Positions 26,686 to 35,888 of a stretch of 64,000 nucleotides of DNA are shown here, one piece after another. The notes under the pieces were generated by a model. That model saw only the letters and a program-made list of their open reading frames with translations. It did no database searches and was not told the DNA's origin. The DNA lies in contig NZ_BCWR01000004.1 of assembly GCF_001592305.1 (NCBI RefSeq), forward strand, positions 248,001 to 312,000, read 5' to 3'. The position numbers and the translations under genes were made by a program. Position 1 is the stretch's first letter, and each line of letters begins with the position of its first letter. The stretch is from Hydrogenophaga taeniospiralis CCUG 15921. Lineage in GTDB: Bacteria; Pseudomonadota; Gammaproteobacteria; Burkholderiales; Burkholderiaceae_C.

Positions 26686-27636
26686 ATGCGATTCAAGAAA
26701 CTCGACCTCAACCTGCTCGTTGCGCTGGACGCCCTGCTGACCGAAAAGAACGTCACGCGGGCCGGCGAGCGCGTGTTCCTCAGCCAGTCCACCATGAGCA
26801 ACGCGCTCTCGCGGTTGCGCCAGTATTTCGACGACGAGCTGCTGGTGCAGGTGGGGGGTCGCATGGAGCTGACGCCGCGTGCCGAGCTGCTGCACGAGGC
26901 GGTGCGCGATGTGCTGGTGCGCATCGACACGACGGTGGCCGCGCGACCCGCCTTCGACCCGACGGCATCGGACCGCGAGTTCACGCTGTTTGTCTCGGAC
27001 TACTCGATGGAGGTGCTGGTGCCGGGCATGCTGGCGCTGACCAGCCAGCGCGGCAGCCGGGCACGTTTCAACCTCAAGCCCCAGGTGAACCAGCCCCACC
27101 GCCACCTGGAGCGCGGCGAGGCCGACCTGCTGATCATTCCGGAGAACTTCTGTTCGCCGGACCATCCGCTGGACCAACTGTTCGACGACCGCTTCGTGTG
27201 TGTGGTGTGGCGGGAGAGCCCGCTGGCGCTGGGTAGCCTGACGATGGAGCGCTACATGATGGCGCGCCACGTATCGATGCGCCCGCCCGATGGCAGTCTG
27301 CCGGTGTTCGACACCTGGCTGGCCAACGACCACGGGCTGACCCGCGAGATCGGACTCACCACCTACAGCTTCAGCGCGATGCCCTATCTGGTGGTCGGCA
27401 CCGACCTGATCGCCACCGTGCATTCGCGACTCGCCAGCAAGCTTCAGGGCCTGCTGCCCATCGAGATACGGCCTGTGCCGATGCCGATGAAAACCCTCCA
27501 CCAGGCCATGCAGTGGCACAAGTACCGCAGCCGCGATCCGGGCCTGATCTGGCTGCGCGACCTGCTGCGAGAAGCCGCCGACCAACTGCCCTCAGCCGCT
27601 CACGAGTCCAGCACGATCACGCCTTCAGCCACGTAG
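26686..27636 (+). CDS. LysR-family regulator, NahR-like
   Basis: A 316-residue LysR protein. The helix-turn-helix region is LDLNLLVALDALLTEKNVTR with SQSTMSNALSRLRQYF as recognition helix, characteristic of the NahR/NodD branch. The effector domain starts around residue 95 (FTLFVSDYSMEV). It is divergent from the 17 kb minus-strand operon and is the natural activator of it. NahR-type proteins respond to aromatic acids such as salicylate. Its 3' end overlaps the convergent small gene at 27600. Confidence 0.9.
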   Translation: MRFKKLDLNLLVALDALLTEKNVTRAGERVFLSQSTMSNALSRLRQYFDDELLVQVGGRMELTPRAELLHEAVRDVLVRIDTTVAARPAFDPTASDREFTLFVSDYSMEVLVPGMLALTSQRGSRARFNLKPQVNQPHRHLERGEADLLIIPENFCSPDHPLDQLFDDRFVCVVWRESPLALGSLTMERYMMARHVSMRPPDGSLPVFDTWLANDHGLTREIGLTTYSFSAMPYLVVGTDLIATVHSRLASKLQGLLPIEIRPVPMPMKTLHQAMQWHKYRSRDPGLIWLRDLLREAADQLPSAAHESSTITPSAT

Positions 27637-27812
27637 CGCTTGAAGTCGATCAAGGGCATGGCCGCCGAGCCGTGGGTTTCTTCGTCGACCCAGCTCAGCG
27701 TGACGTCGTTGGCCCCCATTTCCAGCGTCACCGGGCCGCGGCGGATCACGATGTTCGGGCCATCGCCTTCGCGGTATTCCACCGTGCCAACAATGCGTGC
27801 GGTCTGTGTCAT
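27600..27812 (-). CDS. Small hypothetical protein, 70 residues
   Basis: Function not recognised. The ATG at 27812 has a very good ribosome site (GGAGGAACCTC). The protein has a short beta-rich pattern, with VEYREGDGPNIVIRRGPVTL and DVTLSWVDEETHGSAAMPL, and no signal peptide. Its final 37 bases overlap the end of the LysR gene on the other strand. The strong start site and sensible composition support a real gene. Confidence 0.65.
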   Translation of the reverse strand: MTQTARIVGTVEYREGDGPNIVIRRGPVTLEMGANDVTLSWVDEETHGSAAMPLIDFKRYVAEGVIVLDS

Positions 27813-28073
27813 GAGGTTCCTCCGGGTGACACCCTCAGCATCGCCAACAGACCCCACCCGGTCGGTGCGTTGCCGCACATACAGGCCCTGAAACAAAAGG
27901 GGAAGACGTCCGTTCGCGAGGCGTCCGCGGGAGGAGAGCAAGCGCTCTCGGTTTTGTGTGTGTTTTCGCACAGACGCATCACACCGCGCCCCCTAGTCTG
28001 CAATCCGGTCGGCATTTCCCGGCTGGATTCATCAACCCCCTGCCCTGTGCAGTCACGCTGAAGGAAACCCATC

Positions 28074-28316
28074 ATGAAGGCAACACAATTCGTCACCACC
28101 TCCTTGTCCGCCCTGGCCATCGTCGGTGCGGTCAGTCTGGCCTACGCCCAGTCCACCCCGGGCCCGGCTGAGGCCCAGACGCCCGCGACCGAAGCGCAGC
28201 CCATGACGCCGCCTGCGGACACGACGACCACGCCGGCCGCCACCCCCGCAGCGCCGGACACCACCGCGCCCGAAACCGGCATGACCGAACCCATGGTGCG
28301 CGCCGACCGCAACTGA
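28074..28316 (+). CDS. Small secreted Pro/Thr/Ala-rich protein
   Basis: An 80-residue protein with a signal peptide (hydrophobic core ALAIVGAVSLAYA, cleavage before QS). The mature part is a low-complexity chain rich in Pro, Thr and Ala, with no Cys and no domain. It is followed by a strong hairpin at 28328-28362. A periplasmic or cell-surface location is expected; the function is unknown. Confidence 0.65.
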   Translation: MKATQFVTTSLSALAIVGAVSLAYAQSTPGPAEAQTPATEAQPMTPPADTTTTPAATPAAPDTTAPETGMTEPMVRADRN

Positions 28317-28327
28317 TGCCCTGGGGC

Positions 28328-28362
28328 CGAAGCGGGCCGATCCCCATCGGTGGCCCGCTTCG
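28328..28362 (+). terminator. Strong hairpin, probable terminator
   Basis: CGAAGCGGGCC and GGCCCGCTTCG form a perfect 11 bp stem with a 13-base loop, 12 bases after the stop of the small secreted protein. There is no T-run after it, so termination may depend on Rho or be bidirectional. Confidence 0.6.
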
Positions 28363-28442
28363 ACCCGGCGCCGCCCCGGCGAAGACATCCCCGGGGTGGC
28401 GTTGCTGAAGGCTCCATGCCATGCGGCTTTCGGGGTGACACC

Positions 28443-29258
28443 ATGAACGTCCACACCCATCCAGATTCCCCATCCGAACCACGGGACGCGACCCGCCTGT
28501 TCCGTATCGAAGACATCCGGCGCGGCGCGCTGGTCGGCATCGCCGCGCTGGCGCTGCTGCTGCCGCCACACCACCGGACGCCGTTGCAGGGACCGGCCGT
28601 GGCCAGTGCCGCCAGCGGCCAGCCCCCTCGCCTGCCCGATCTGGGCAGCGCCGCCGCCTCCGACGACACCCGCCTGCTCGCCCACTGGGTGGTCGAGACC
28701 GGCGACAACGCCGGCATGGCCTTCGTCGTGATCGACAAGAAAGCGGCCCAGCTCTACCTGTTCGACGCGGCGGCGCGATTGAGCGCCTCCACGCCGGTGC
28801 TGCTGGGCTCGGCCCAGGGCGACGACACGGTGCCCGGCATCGGTCTGCGGCCCATCGAAGACGTGCGCCCCGAAGAGCGCACCACACCCGCGGGGCGCTT
28901 CCTGGGCATCCGTGGACGCAACCACACCGGCGAAGACGTGGTGTGGGTGGACCACGAGGCCGCCGTCTCCATGCACCGGGTGCGCACCACGCAGCCCCGC
29001 GAGCGCCGGCTGGAGCGCCTGGCCTCGAACTCGGTGGCCGACAAGCGCATTTCCTACGGCTGCATCAACGTGCCGGCGGCGTTTTTCGACGCGCACATCG
29101 CCCCCACCTTCGCCACCCGCCGCGCCGTGATCTACGTGCTGCCGGAACAGAAATCGCTGCCGCAGGTGTTTGGCGCGCACCCCCGACTGATGGCCGCCGA
29201 CCACCCGCCCGCTTCGGCGTCCCACGCCGGCCTGCCCGGGGTGCCCCGGCCGCTCTGA
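28443..29258 (+). CDS. L,D-transpeptidase (YkuD-type) family protein
   Basis: A 271-residue protein with an N-terminal membrane anchor or signal (ALVGIAALALLLPP) and a catalytic domain from about residue 80. The signature is SMHRV, giving a His, followed by RISYGCINVP with the catalytic Cys and an Asn in place of the common Arg. Such enzymes form 3-3 crosslinks in peptidoglycan or attach proteins to it. The ATG at 28443 starts just before the anchor; upstream in-frame codons lie in hairpin-rich sequence and are less likely. Confidence 0.85.
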   Translation: MNVHTHPDSPSEPRDATRLFRIEDIRRGALVGIAALALLLPPHHRTPLQGPAVASAASGQPPRLPDLGSAAASDDTRLLAHWVVETGDNAGMAFVVIDKKAAQLYLFDAAARLSASTPVLLGSAQGDDTVPGIGLRPIEDVRPEERTTPAGRFLGIRGRNHTGEDVVWVDHEAAVSMHRVRTTQPRERRLERLASNSVADKRISYGCINVPAAFFDAHIAPTFATRRAVIYVLPEQKSLPQVFGAHPRLMAADHPPASASHAGLPGVPRPL

Positions 29259-29260
29259 CG

Positions 29261-29280
29261 GGGCCCCCGCGGCGGGGCCC
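29261..29280 (+). terminator. GC-rich hairpin after the L,D-transpeptidase gene
   Basis: GGGCCCC and GGGGCCC form a 7 bp stem with a short loop, directly after the stop codon. No T-tract follows, so the termination role is tentative. Confidence 0.45.
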
Positions 29281-29358
29281 GATCCGCTATCGTTCCATCC
29301 TCGGACGTCCGCAGCCTCCCGGGAGCGCGCGAACACGTTCCGAAGCGATGGGACCCAC

Positions 29359-30516
29359 ATGCTCAATGCCACAACGGATCACCCCCGGTCCACCCCGACC
29401 CTCCGGAGGGCCCGGGCCTCACAAACCCAGCGGTCGCATGTGGGTGCAGCTCCCACACCCACACCCATGCGCACCGGGCTGGGCCTGGGGGCGCTCATGG
29501 CGGGGCTGATGCTGTGGAGCGGCACGCCCGCGCGCGCCGCGGACCCGGTTGCCTGTCCGGTGCGCCAGCCGCCCGAGCTGGCCGCGCTGGACCGTGTCCA
29601 CCAAGCCGATGAGTTCCGGATCTTCTACACCCTGCGCGGGCCCCATGCCTTGCGCCACACCCAGGATGCGGACGGCAACGGCGTGCCCGATGCAGTGGAG
29701 GACGCCGCCCGCCAGCTGATCTCGGCACGGCGCATATTCGTCGAGGCGATCGGCCTCGCGCATCCCCTGCAGCAGCCCCGCTACCGCGCACGAGCGCAGG
29801 GCATCGACGTCCACCTGCTGGCCATTGGGCCGGCGGACGCGGTGTCGCACGGCCGGGCCTACGACGAGGTCCGGCAGTACGCCCACGGCGCCGATGGGCC
29901 CACGGCGCGCTGCGCGCTGCGCATCGACCTGGACACCCGCTGGAGCCCCCCGAATCAGACCCCGGCCCACGAACTGTTCCACCTGTTTCAGAACGGCTAC
30001 ACCCCGTTCAAGGTGGGCTGGTTCACCGAAGGCACCGCACGCTGGGCCGAGTCGGCGCTGGGTCCGGACACCGATACCGCCCGAGCCCTGCCGGTCACGC
30101 CTGCCGCGCTCAGCGCCCTGTGGGCCTCGTCCTACCAGGCCGGGGCGTTCTGGAACCGGTTGACGCGTTTGCTAGACCCGGCCGGCGAGATGCCGGTGCC
30201 CGACACCCTGCCGGCCATGCGCTATGCGGATGGCCGGCCCGTACTCGAAGACCCTCGCCTGCACGGCGCGGCGTTCATGAAAGTCCTGCTCGAAGCGCTG
30301 GCGCTGGAAGGCGACCGCGTGTCACGCCAGAACGGCTGGCAGCCCTACGACTGGCGCGAGTCTGACCAGAAATCCCACCAGCACGATGCCGCCTTGTGGG
30401 CCACAGTGACCGGTGTGGTGGAGCGCTTCCCGATGAACACACCCGAACTCGCTCGGCTGCTGGATCTGTCCGCAAGCCCGAGCCCTGGAGATCGGGTCGC
30501 AGCGCCCTCCCGTTGA
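29359..30516 (+). CDS. Secreted putative zinc metalloprotease with HELFH motif
   Basis: A 385-residue protein from the first ATG. An internal ATG at 29467 is followed at once by a signal peptide (GLGLGALMAGLMLWSG, cleavage after ARAA), so translation from there (349 residues) may be the true product. The mature protein has a DADGNGVPDAVED segment resembling a calcium-binding loop, then TPAHELFHLFQNGY with an HExxH zinc site, and WFTEGTARWAES, where a Glu could be the third ligand as in gluzincins. This resembles the MXAN_6640-type putative metalloproteases. No neighbour shows its target. Confidence 0.7.
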   Translation: MLNATTDHPRSTPTLRRARASQTQRSHVGAAPTPTPMRTGLGLGALMAGLMLWSGTPARAADPVACPVRQPPELAALDRVHQADEFRIFYTLRGPHALRHTQDADGNGVPDAVEDAARQLISARRIFVEAIGLAHPLQQPRYRARAQGIDVHLLAIGPADAVSHGRAYDEVRQYAHGADGPTARCALRIDLDTRWSPPNQTPAHELFHLFQNGYTPFKVGWFTEGTARWAESALGPDTDTARALPVTPAALSALWASSYQAGAFWNRLTRLLDPAGEMPVPDTLPAMRYADGRPVLEDPRLHGAAFMKVLLEALALEGDRVSRQNGWQPYDWRESDQKSHQHDAALWATVTGVVERFPMNTPELARLLDLSASPSPGDRVAAPSR

Positions 30517-30544
30517 CCGGCGCCCCTCGCACGGGACTGGGCGC

Positions 30545-31102
30545 TCATCGCACGACGGAAGTGCAGGTGCCGCTGTCGATGGCCACCGAGAAGGCGAAGT
30601 ATTGCCGCGGCACGCCGCCCACATGGGGGAGCGGCACCCACCAGAGCAGCCATTCGCTGTTGGACCGGCGGACCTCCACCGGAACGCCCCGCAGCGAGCA
30701 GGCCCCCACCACCACGTCCGCACTGTGAACGCGGGGGGCCCAGTTGGCAGACCAGGCCGAGTACCGCCTGTAGCACGCCGCGTAATCCGCCTGCGGGGTT
30801 TGGACCGCGGCCCCCGGGTCACCACGGCGCTCGCAGTTGCCGATGGAAGCGTCCGGGTGAACCGCCAGGATGTAGCCCTGTGGCTCGACAGACTGCGCCA
30901 TCGCGAGCACACCGCCGGCGCGGTCGCGCAACGTCAGGCGCACGTGGTGCGGACTGTCGTACAGGACATTCGCCGACTTCAGCGCGTGGTCGTTCACCTG
31001 CAGATGAAGACTGGCGTGTCCGAGCGCGTGCCAATACCCCCAGGCCAGAACCAGCGAGCCGCCGACAACGGCGCCCAGAAACAACTTCGTCAGACGGTGC
31101 AT
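30545..31102 (-). CDS. Membrane-anchored hypothetical protein
   Basis: A 185-residue protein with an N-terminal hydrophobic segment (LFLGAVVGGSLVLAWGYW) without a clear cleavage site, so it is probably anchored with the rest in the periplasm. The periplasmic part has a few cysteines (GNCERR, YAACYRR, GACSLRG, SGTCTS) that could form disulfides. No family was recognised. It is convergent with the metalloprotease gene. Confidence 0.6.
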   Translation of the reverse strand: MHRLTKLFLGAVVGGSLVLAWGYWHALGHASLHLQVNDHALKSANVLYDSPHHVRLTLRDRAGGVLAMAQSVEPQGYILAVHPDASIGNCERRGDPGAAVQTPQADYAACYRRYSAWSANWAPRVHSADVVVGACSLRGVPVEVRRSNSEWLLWWVPLPHVGGVPRQYFAFSVAIDSGTCTSVVR

Positions 31103-31179
31103 GGTGATGATCGTGTCGCAGACGGTGGCAACCACGCCAGTATGGACCCGCGCCTGGCCCGGCCCGCTACCATGCCGCC

Positions 31180-31422
31180 ATGACCGACAACGCCTTCACG
31201 CTCCAGCCCCTGAACGACACCGCCTGCGCGGTACTGGACGCGCAGGGCCGGCATGTGGGCAACCTCAAACGCATCGGCGCGGTGTGGAAATTCAAGGCCG
31301 TGGGCTATACGGCGCGGGGAGAGCTGGTCCCCGGCGGCGGGCCGCTGACCGAGCGGCACAACACGGTGTTTGCCGATCCGCTGGACGCGGCAGAGATCAG
31401 CGCGACACTGCATCCGGGCTGA
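31180..31422 (+). CDS. Small hypothetical protein, 80 residues
   Basis: Function not recognised. The chain reads as one small beta-rich domain (GRHVGNLKRIGAVWKFKAVGY), with no signal or membrane segment. Its 3' end overlaps the convergent PIN-domain gene by 26 bases. Coding composition is like that of its neighbours. Confidence 0.6.
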   Translation: MTDNAFTLQPLNDTACAVLDAQGRHVGNLKRIGAVWKFKAVGYTARGELVPGGGPLTERHNTVFADPLDAAEISATLHPG

Positions 31423-31840
31423 GGGCGCCCGGCCACTGGCGGCTCACACGCACGCCCAGTCTGTCCAGCCGCCGGGCCATCGAGAGCACGTGGGCGTCCT
31501 TGCTCAGCAGCGCCGCGCCGTGGGCCACGGCCAGGTCGATGAATTTCTGGTCGTCGGCGTCTTTGCAGGTGTAGGGCGCTTTGGATGCGTCGGACACGAT
31601 CTGCACGCGCCGGTCGAACGCGGCCAGCACCTCGCCGGCGGGCAAGGCGCGGGCGGCCAGGCGTTTGACGATCTGCGGATAGGCCAGCACGCGCGCGAGT
31701 TCCTCGCGCATCGCGTCCGTGGCCAGCCAGACCGTGCGTGGCTCGGCGAGCGCCGCGCGCAGGGGCTCGGTGGCCGGGTCTTCGTAGACCCACAGGTCGA
31801 GCACGATGTTGGTGTCGAGCACCAGCACGTCCATGGGCAT
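31397..31840 (-). CDS. PIN-domain protein, putative toxin component
   Basis: A 147-residue PIN-fold protein. The acidic metal site is seen in [13 protein letters not shown], in [17 protein letters not shown] and in the C-terminal [23 protein letters not shown]. It belongs to the group annotated as toxin components of the PIN family, which are Mg-dependent RNases. No antitoxin gene is seen on either side; the gap to the methyltransferase upstream is only 68 bases. It may be an orphan or have a housekeeping RNA role. Confidence 0.8.
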   Translation of the reverse strand: MPMDVLVLDTNIVLDLWVYEDPATEPLRAALAEPRTVWLATDAMREELARVLAYPQIVKRLAARALPAGEVLAAFDRRVQIVSDASKAPYTCKDADDQKFIDLAVAHGAALLSKDAHVLSMARRLDRLGVRVSRQWPGALSPDAVSR

Positions 31841-31908
31841 CGCTCAGCGTCCCGCTTCCCGCACCACCGCAGCGAAGGGCCTTGAGCGCGTCGCGCGGCG
31901 GGGTGGGT

Positions 31909-33216
31909 TCATGTCCTGCGCGCCACGAGGTCGAAGCGGAACAGCCGGCACTCGATGGGGCCGTTCCACAGTGGCACGCGGCGCGATTCCTTGAAACGCA
32001 TCTTGCCCGGCAGCTTGAGGTCGGGCGTGAGCAGCCAGGCGCTCCAGCCGGCGTAGTGGCTCTTCCAGTGGGCCGCGAGCTGCTGGAAGAACTCGCTGCC
32101 GTCGCCGCCATCGGCCATCTGCGCGCTCTCGCGGCCCAGCCGCGAGGCCTGCGGGTCCGCACGGCCCTGGCCGACGCTGAAGGTGCGCGGCGCCTGGCGC
32201 AGCGCGCGCGCACTGGCGTTTTCACCCGCCACGCCGGCGGCGGCGATGCGCTCGCCATACGGCGGGTTGAGCAGCATCACGCCGGGTTTCTGGCTGGGCG
32301 GCATGCGCTGCAGGGCGTCGCCGCCGCGCAGCTCCAGCGCCTGGGCCACGCCGGCGCGCTCGGCGTTGCGCTGCGCGAAGTCCACCATGCGGAACGACAC
32401 GTCGCTGCCGAAGACGATGGGGGCGTGGCCCACCGGCCACTCGCGCTGCTGGCGCACGGCGTCGTCCTTGATGGCCTGCCACACGTGGGCCTGGAACGGC
32501 AGCATCTTTTCAAACGCAAAACGGCGCAGCAGGCCGGGCGGAATGTTCAGCGCGATCTGCGCGGCTTCGATCACCACCGTACCGCTGCCACAGCAGGGGT
32601 CGTAGAGCGGGGGAATGTCGTCGAGCGGCTGGTCGGCGCAGGCGTCCCAGCCGGTGGCGGCGATCATGGCGGCGGCCAGGGTTTCCTTCAGCGGCGCGTC
32701 GCCCTTGTCTTCGCGCCAGCCGCGCTTGAACAGCGGCTCGCCCGAGGTGTCGATGTAGAGCGTGACGCTGTCGGTGGTGAGGTGGGCGTAGATGCGCACG
32801 TCGGGCCAGGTGGTGTCCACGCTGGGGCGCTCGCCGCGTTTGGCGCGGAAGCGGTCGCAGATGGCGTCCTTGATCTTGAGCGCGGCGAAATTGAGCGAGG
32901 TCAGCGGGCTGTGCTGGGCGGTGATCTCGACCTTGATGGTCTGCGCCGGGGTGAACCAGATTTCCCAGGCCACCTCGCCCGCGGCGTTGTACAGGTCGTT
33001 TTCGTTGCGGTACTCGCCGTGCCAGAGCTGCACCAGGACGCGCTGGGTCAGGCGGCTGTGCAGGTTCAGGCGCATGGCGTCACGCCACGAGGCCTGCACA
33101 CCCACGCCACCACGCGCCTTGAAGGCCAGCGGCTCGTTGGTGATGCGCTGCACCTCGGCGGCGAGAAAGTCCTCGACGCCGGCGGCGCAGGGGAGGAAGA
33201 GTTTGAGTTGGTTCAT
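31909..33216 (-). CDS. THUMP-domain class I SAM-dependent RNA methyltransferase (RlmL N-terminal type)
   Basis: A 435-residue enzyme with an N-terminal ferredoxin-like and THUMP region (residues 1-160) and a C-terminal Rossmann methyltransferase. DPCCGSGTVVIEA is the SAM loop, and LLNPPYGERI is the catalytic N-P-P-Y motif for N2-methylation of guanine. It corresponds to the first half of E. coli RlmL, which modifies G2445 of 23S rRNA. The start at 33216 begins the domain; upstream sequence up to 33318 is repeat-derived. It lies downstream of rpoN across a hairpin repeat. Confidence 0.85.
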   Translation of the reverse strand: MNQLKLFLPCAAGVEDFLAAEVQRITNEPLAFKARGGVGVQASWRDAMRLNLHSRLTQRVLVQLWHGEYRNENDLYNAAGEVAWEIWFTPAQTIKVEITAQHSPLTSLNFAALKIKDAICDRFRAKRGERPSVDTTWPDVRIYAHLTTDSVTLYIDTSGEPLFKRGWREDKGDAPLKETLAAAMIAATGWDACADQPLDDIPPLYDPCCGSGTVVIEAAQIALNIPPGLLRRFAFEKMLPFQAHVWQAIKDDAVRQQREWPVGHAPIVFGSDVSFRMVDFAQRNAERAGVAQALELRGGDALQRMPPSQKPGVMLLNPPYGERIAAAGVAGENASARALRQAPRTFSVGQGRADPQASRLGRESAQMADGGDGSEFFQQLAAHWKSHYAGWSAWLLTPDLKLPGKMRFKESRRVPLWNGPIECRLFRFDLVARRT

Positions 33217-33267
33217 GGCAATTTCGAAGTGCGGTGCCGAAAAAAGATCGTCGAAGCCAGCGGCGGC

Positions 33268-33353
33268 GCCCCACCTCCAGCACATGCCGCGGAACCGGCT
33301 TCGCCGGGCCGCTGGCATGGCCCCCTGGGGGGTGACGCGCAGCGGCGCGGGGG
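33268..33353. repeat. Intergenic hairpin repeat between rpoN and the methyltransferase gene
   Basis: Contains GGAACCGGCTTCGCCGGGCC and CCCCCTGGGGGG, nearly the same as the repeat at 46780-46858. It begins just after the rpoN stop and may end its transcript. Confidence 0.75.
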
Positions 33354-33354
33354 G

Positions 33355-35019
33355 TTACAAAGCTTTTCGCAGGTTCGCCGGCGCGATGCGCAAGGCCTCG
33401 CGGTACTTGGCCACGGTGCGGCGTGCGCACTCGATGCCTTGTTCGCGCAGCAGGTCGGAGAGCTGGTTGTCCGACAGTGGTTTGCCCGGCTCTTCGGAGG
33501 CGATGAACTGCTTGAGCAGCGCGCGCACCGCGGTGCTCGACGCGTTGCCGCCGGTTTCGGTGCCGAGCGAGGAGCCGAAGAAATACTTCAACTCGTAGGT
33601 GCCGAAGGGCGTGGCCATGTACTTGGCGGTGGTCACGCGACTGATGGTGGATTCGTGCAGGCCGAGTTCGTCGGCGATCTCGCGCAGCACCAGCGGGCGC
33701 ATGGCGAGTTCGCCGTGCATGAAGAAGTTGCGCTGGCGCTCGACGATGGCCGAGGACACGCGCAGGATGGTGTCGAAACGCTGCTGGATGTTCTTGATGA
33801 ACCAGCGCGCTTCCTGCAGCCGCTGCTGCATGGCGGCGTGGCCGGCTTCGCCGCCGTTGTCGCGGCCGCCCCGGTTTTGCCGCATGGCATTGGCGTAGAC
33901 GTCGTGCACGCGCAGGCGCGGCATGACCTCGGCGTTGAGCTGAACCTTGAAGCCCCGCCCGGCGCGGGTGACGATGACGTCGGGCACGACCACGTTGCGC
34001 TCGACATCGACGAAGCGGCGCCCGGGCTTGGGCTCCAGCCGGGCGATCAACGACAGGCCGGCGCGCACCATCGCTTCGTCCAGGCCACACAGGTTGCACA
34101 GGCGCTTGATGTCGCGCTTGGCCATGAGCTCCAGCGGCTGGCTGCAGATGGCCAGCGCGGCCCGCGCCTCGGCGCTGTTGCGCAACTCCAGGATCTGCAG
34201 CCGCAGGCATTCGCCCAGATCGCGCGCGCCCACGCCCGAAGGCTCCATGTGCTGCAGCAGCTGCAGCGCCACGCCCAGGCGCTGTTCGAGCGCTTCGCGC
34301 TCTTCCAGTTGGTCCTGCGGATCGAACGGCGCCCCCGGCGGGGCCGAGAGCCGCAACCAGGCGCTGGCCAGGTCGGACAGGCCTTCTTCCAGGTAACCGT
34401 CGTCGTTGAGCGACTCGATCAGGAAATACAGCGCGGCGCTGTCCTCGTCGCTCAGGCGCAGGCAGCGGGCCTGGTCGTGCAGGTGGTCCTGCAGGCTGAC
34501 GGGCACGCGCGCGAGGTCGGCGGCACTAGCGGTCTCGTCGTCGTCACCCGACGAGTTGTTGTTGCGCGGCGGCGCGTCACCGCCCCACTCGCTGTCGTCG
34601 GGTGCCATCTCGACCGTGCCGTCGCCTTCCCAGCTCTCCTCCATTGGCGTGGCGCCATCGAGACGGCTCTCCAGCGCCTCGCCGTCAGCCCCCTCGCCGC
34701 CGTCGGCCGACGACACGGTGGACGACGCAGGCGACAGCGGGCCGTCGAATTCGGTGGCCGGTGGCAGGTCGCTGGCCGCCGCCACCGTCGCCTCGGCAAT
34801 CTGCTCGCCCGCGCTCACCGGCGTGTCGATCTGCTCCAGACCAAAAGCCTCGCGCTCGGCGATCTCTTCGGTGCGCTCCAGAAACGGGTTCTCGTCGAGC
34901 ATCTGCTCGACCTCCTGCGCCATCTCCAGCGTGGACAGCTGCAGCAGACGGATCGACTGCTGCAACTGGGGCGTGAGCGCCAGATGCTGGGAGACGCGCA
35001 GCGACAGGCCTTGTTTCAT
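33355..35019 (-). CDS. rpoN: RNA polymerase sigma-54 factor
   Basis: A 554-residue sigma-54. Region I is Gln/Leu-rich (LTPQLQQSIRLLQLSTLEM), followed by an acidic region II (residues about 60-150, many Asp/Glu) and the core-binding and DNA-binding regions. The RpoN box is ARRTVAKYRE near residue 535. It follows lptB on the same strand, as in most Proteobacteria. The usual downstream hpf gene for ribosome hibernation is absent here. Confidence 0.97.
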   Translation of the reverse strand: MKQGLSLRVSQHLALTPQLQQSIRLLQLSTLEMAQEVEQMLDENPFLERTEEIAEREAFGLEQIDTPVSAGEQIAEATVAAASDLPPATEFDGPLSPASSTVSSADGGEGADGEALESRLDGATPMEESWEGDGTVEMAPDDSEWGGDAPPRNNNSSGDDDETASAADLARVPVSLQDHLHDQARCLRLSDEDSAALYFLIESLNDDGYLEEGLSDLASAWLRLSAPPGAPFDPQDQLEEREALEQRLGVALQLLQHMEPSGVGARDLGECLRLQILELRNSAEARAALAICSQPLELMAKRDIKRLCNLCGLDEAMVRAGLSLIARLEPKPGRRFVDVERNVVVPDVIVTRAGRGFKVQLNAEVMPRLRVHDVYANAMRQNRGGRDNGGEAGHAAMQQRLQEARWFIKNIQQRFDTILRVSSAIVERQRNFFMHGELAMRPLVLREIADELGLHESTISRVTTAKYMATPFGTYELKYFFGSSLGTETGGNASSTAVRALLKQFIASEEPGKPLSDNQLSDLLREQGIECARRTVAKYREALRIAPANLRKAL

Positions 35020-35102
35020 GCGTCAGGCCGGCAAGACAAGAAGACACAGGCCCGGCGAGCGGGTCGGGCCGGCGGGCACGAGACACACGGGCGTCCCATG
35101 CA

Positions 35103-35888
35103 TCACATCCTGAAGTGCTCGCCGAGGTACACCCGGCGCACTTCGGCGTTCTCCACGATCTCGGCCGTGGTGCCGCTGGCGAGCACCTGTCCGTCGCTGA
35201 TGATGTAGGCGTGATCGCAGATACCCAGGGTCTCGCGCACGTTGTGGTCGGTGATCAGCACACCGATGCCACGCGATTTCAGGAAGCCGATGATGTGCTG
35301 GATCTCGATCACGGCGATCGGGTCGATACCGGCAAACGGTTCGTCCAGCAGGATGAAGCGCGGCCGGGTGGCCAGCGCCCGGGCAATCTCCACCCGACGC
35401 CGCTCCCCGCCGGAGAGCGAGGGTGCGGGCGAGTCGCGCAGGTGGTCCACCCGCAGGTCCTTGAGCAGTTCGTCGAGCCGGCGCGTGATCTCGGTGGTGG
35501 ACAGGGGCTTGCCATCCTGGTCGCGCTGCAACTCCAGCACGGCCCGCACGTTCTGCTCCACCGTGAGCTTGCGAAAGATGGAGGCTTCCTGCGGCAGGTA
35601 GCCCAGCCCCAGCCGGGCCCGCCGGTGGATGGGCAGTGCCTCGATGCGTTGCCCGTCCAGCAGGATCTCGCCGCCGTCGGCGCGCAGCAACCCGACGATC
35701 ATGTAGAACGAGGTGGTCTTGCCCGCGCCGTTGGGGCCCAGCAGCCCCACCACTTCCCCCTTGTTCACCGTGAGCGAAACGCTCTTGACCACCTTGCGGC
35801 TGCCGTAGGCCTTCTGCAATCCGTGCACCTCCAGCTGGCTGCGCACGGCCATGGGGGCGGACGCTTCGCCCAAACCTGCTGCTGTCAC
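35103..35888 (-). CDS. lptB: LPS export ABC transporter ATP-binding protein LptB
   Basis: The ATPase of the LptB2FG complex that extracts lipopolysaccharide from the inner membrane. Walker A is GPNGAGKTT, the signature is [15 protein letters not shown], Walker B is [13 protein letters not shown], and the switch His is in ITDHNVRET. The GTG at 35888 overlaps the lptA stop (GTGA) and gives 261 residues; an ATG at 35852 gives 249, closer to the usual 240. Coupling to lptA supports the GTG, but the start is not certain. Confidence 0.95.
   Translation of the reverse strand: MTAAGLGEASAPMAVRSQLEVHGLQKAYGSRKVVKSVSLTVNKGEVVGLLGPNGAGKTTSFYMIVGLLRADGGEILLDGQRIEALPIHRRARLGLGYLPQEASIFRKLTVEQNVRAVLELQRDQDGKPLSTTEITRRLDELLKDLRVDHLRDSPAPSLSGGERRRVEIARALATRPRFILLDEPFAGIDPIAVIEIQHIIGFLKSRGIGVLITDHNVRETLGICDHAYIISDGQVLASGTTAEIVENAEVRRVYLGEHFRM

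Noticed and set aside
31738..35208. A plus-strand open frame of over 1150 codons opposite rpoN and the methyltransferase gene
   Set aside because: Antisense of clearly conserved genes; composition and lack of domains show it is not coding.
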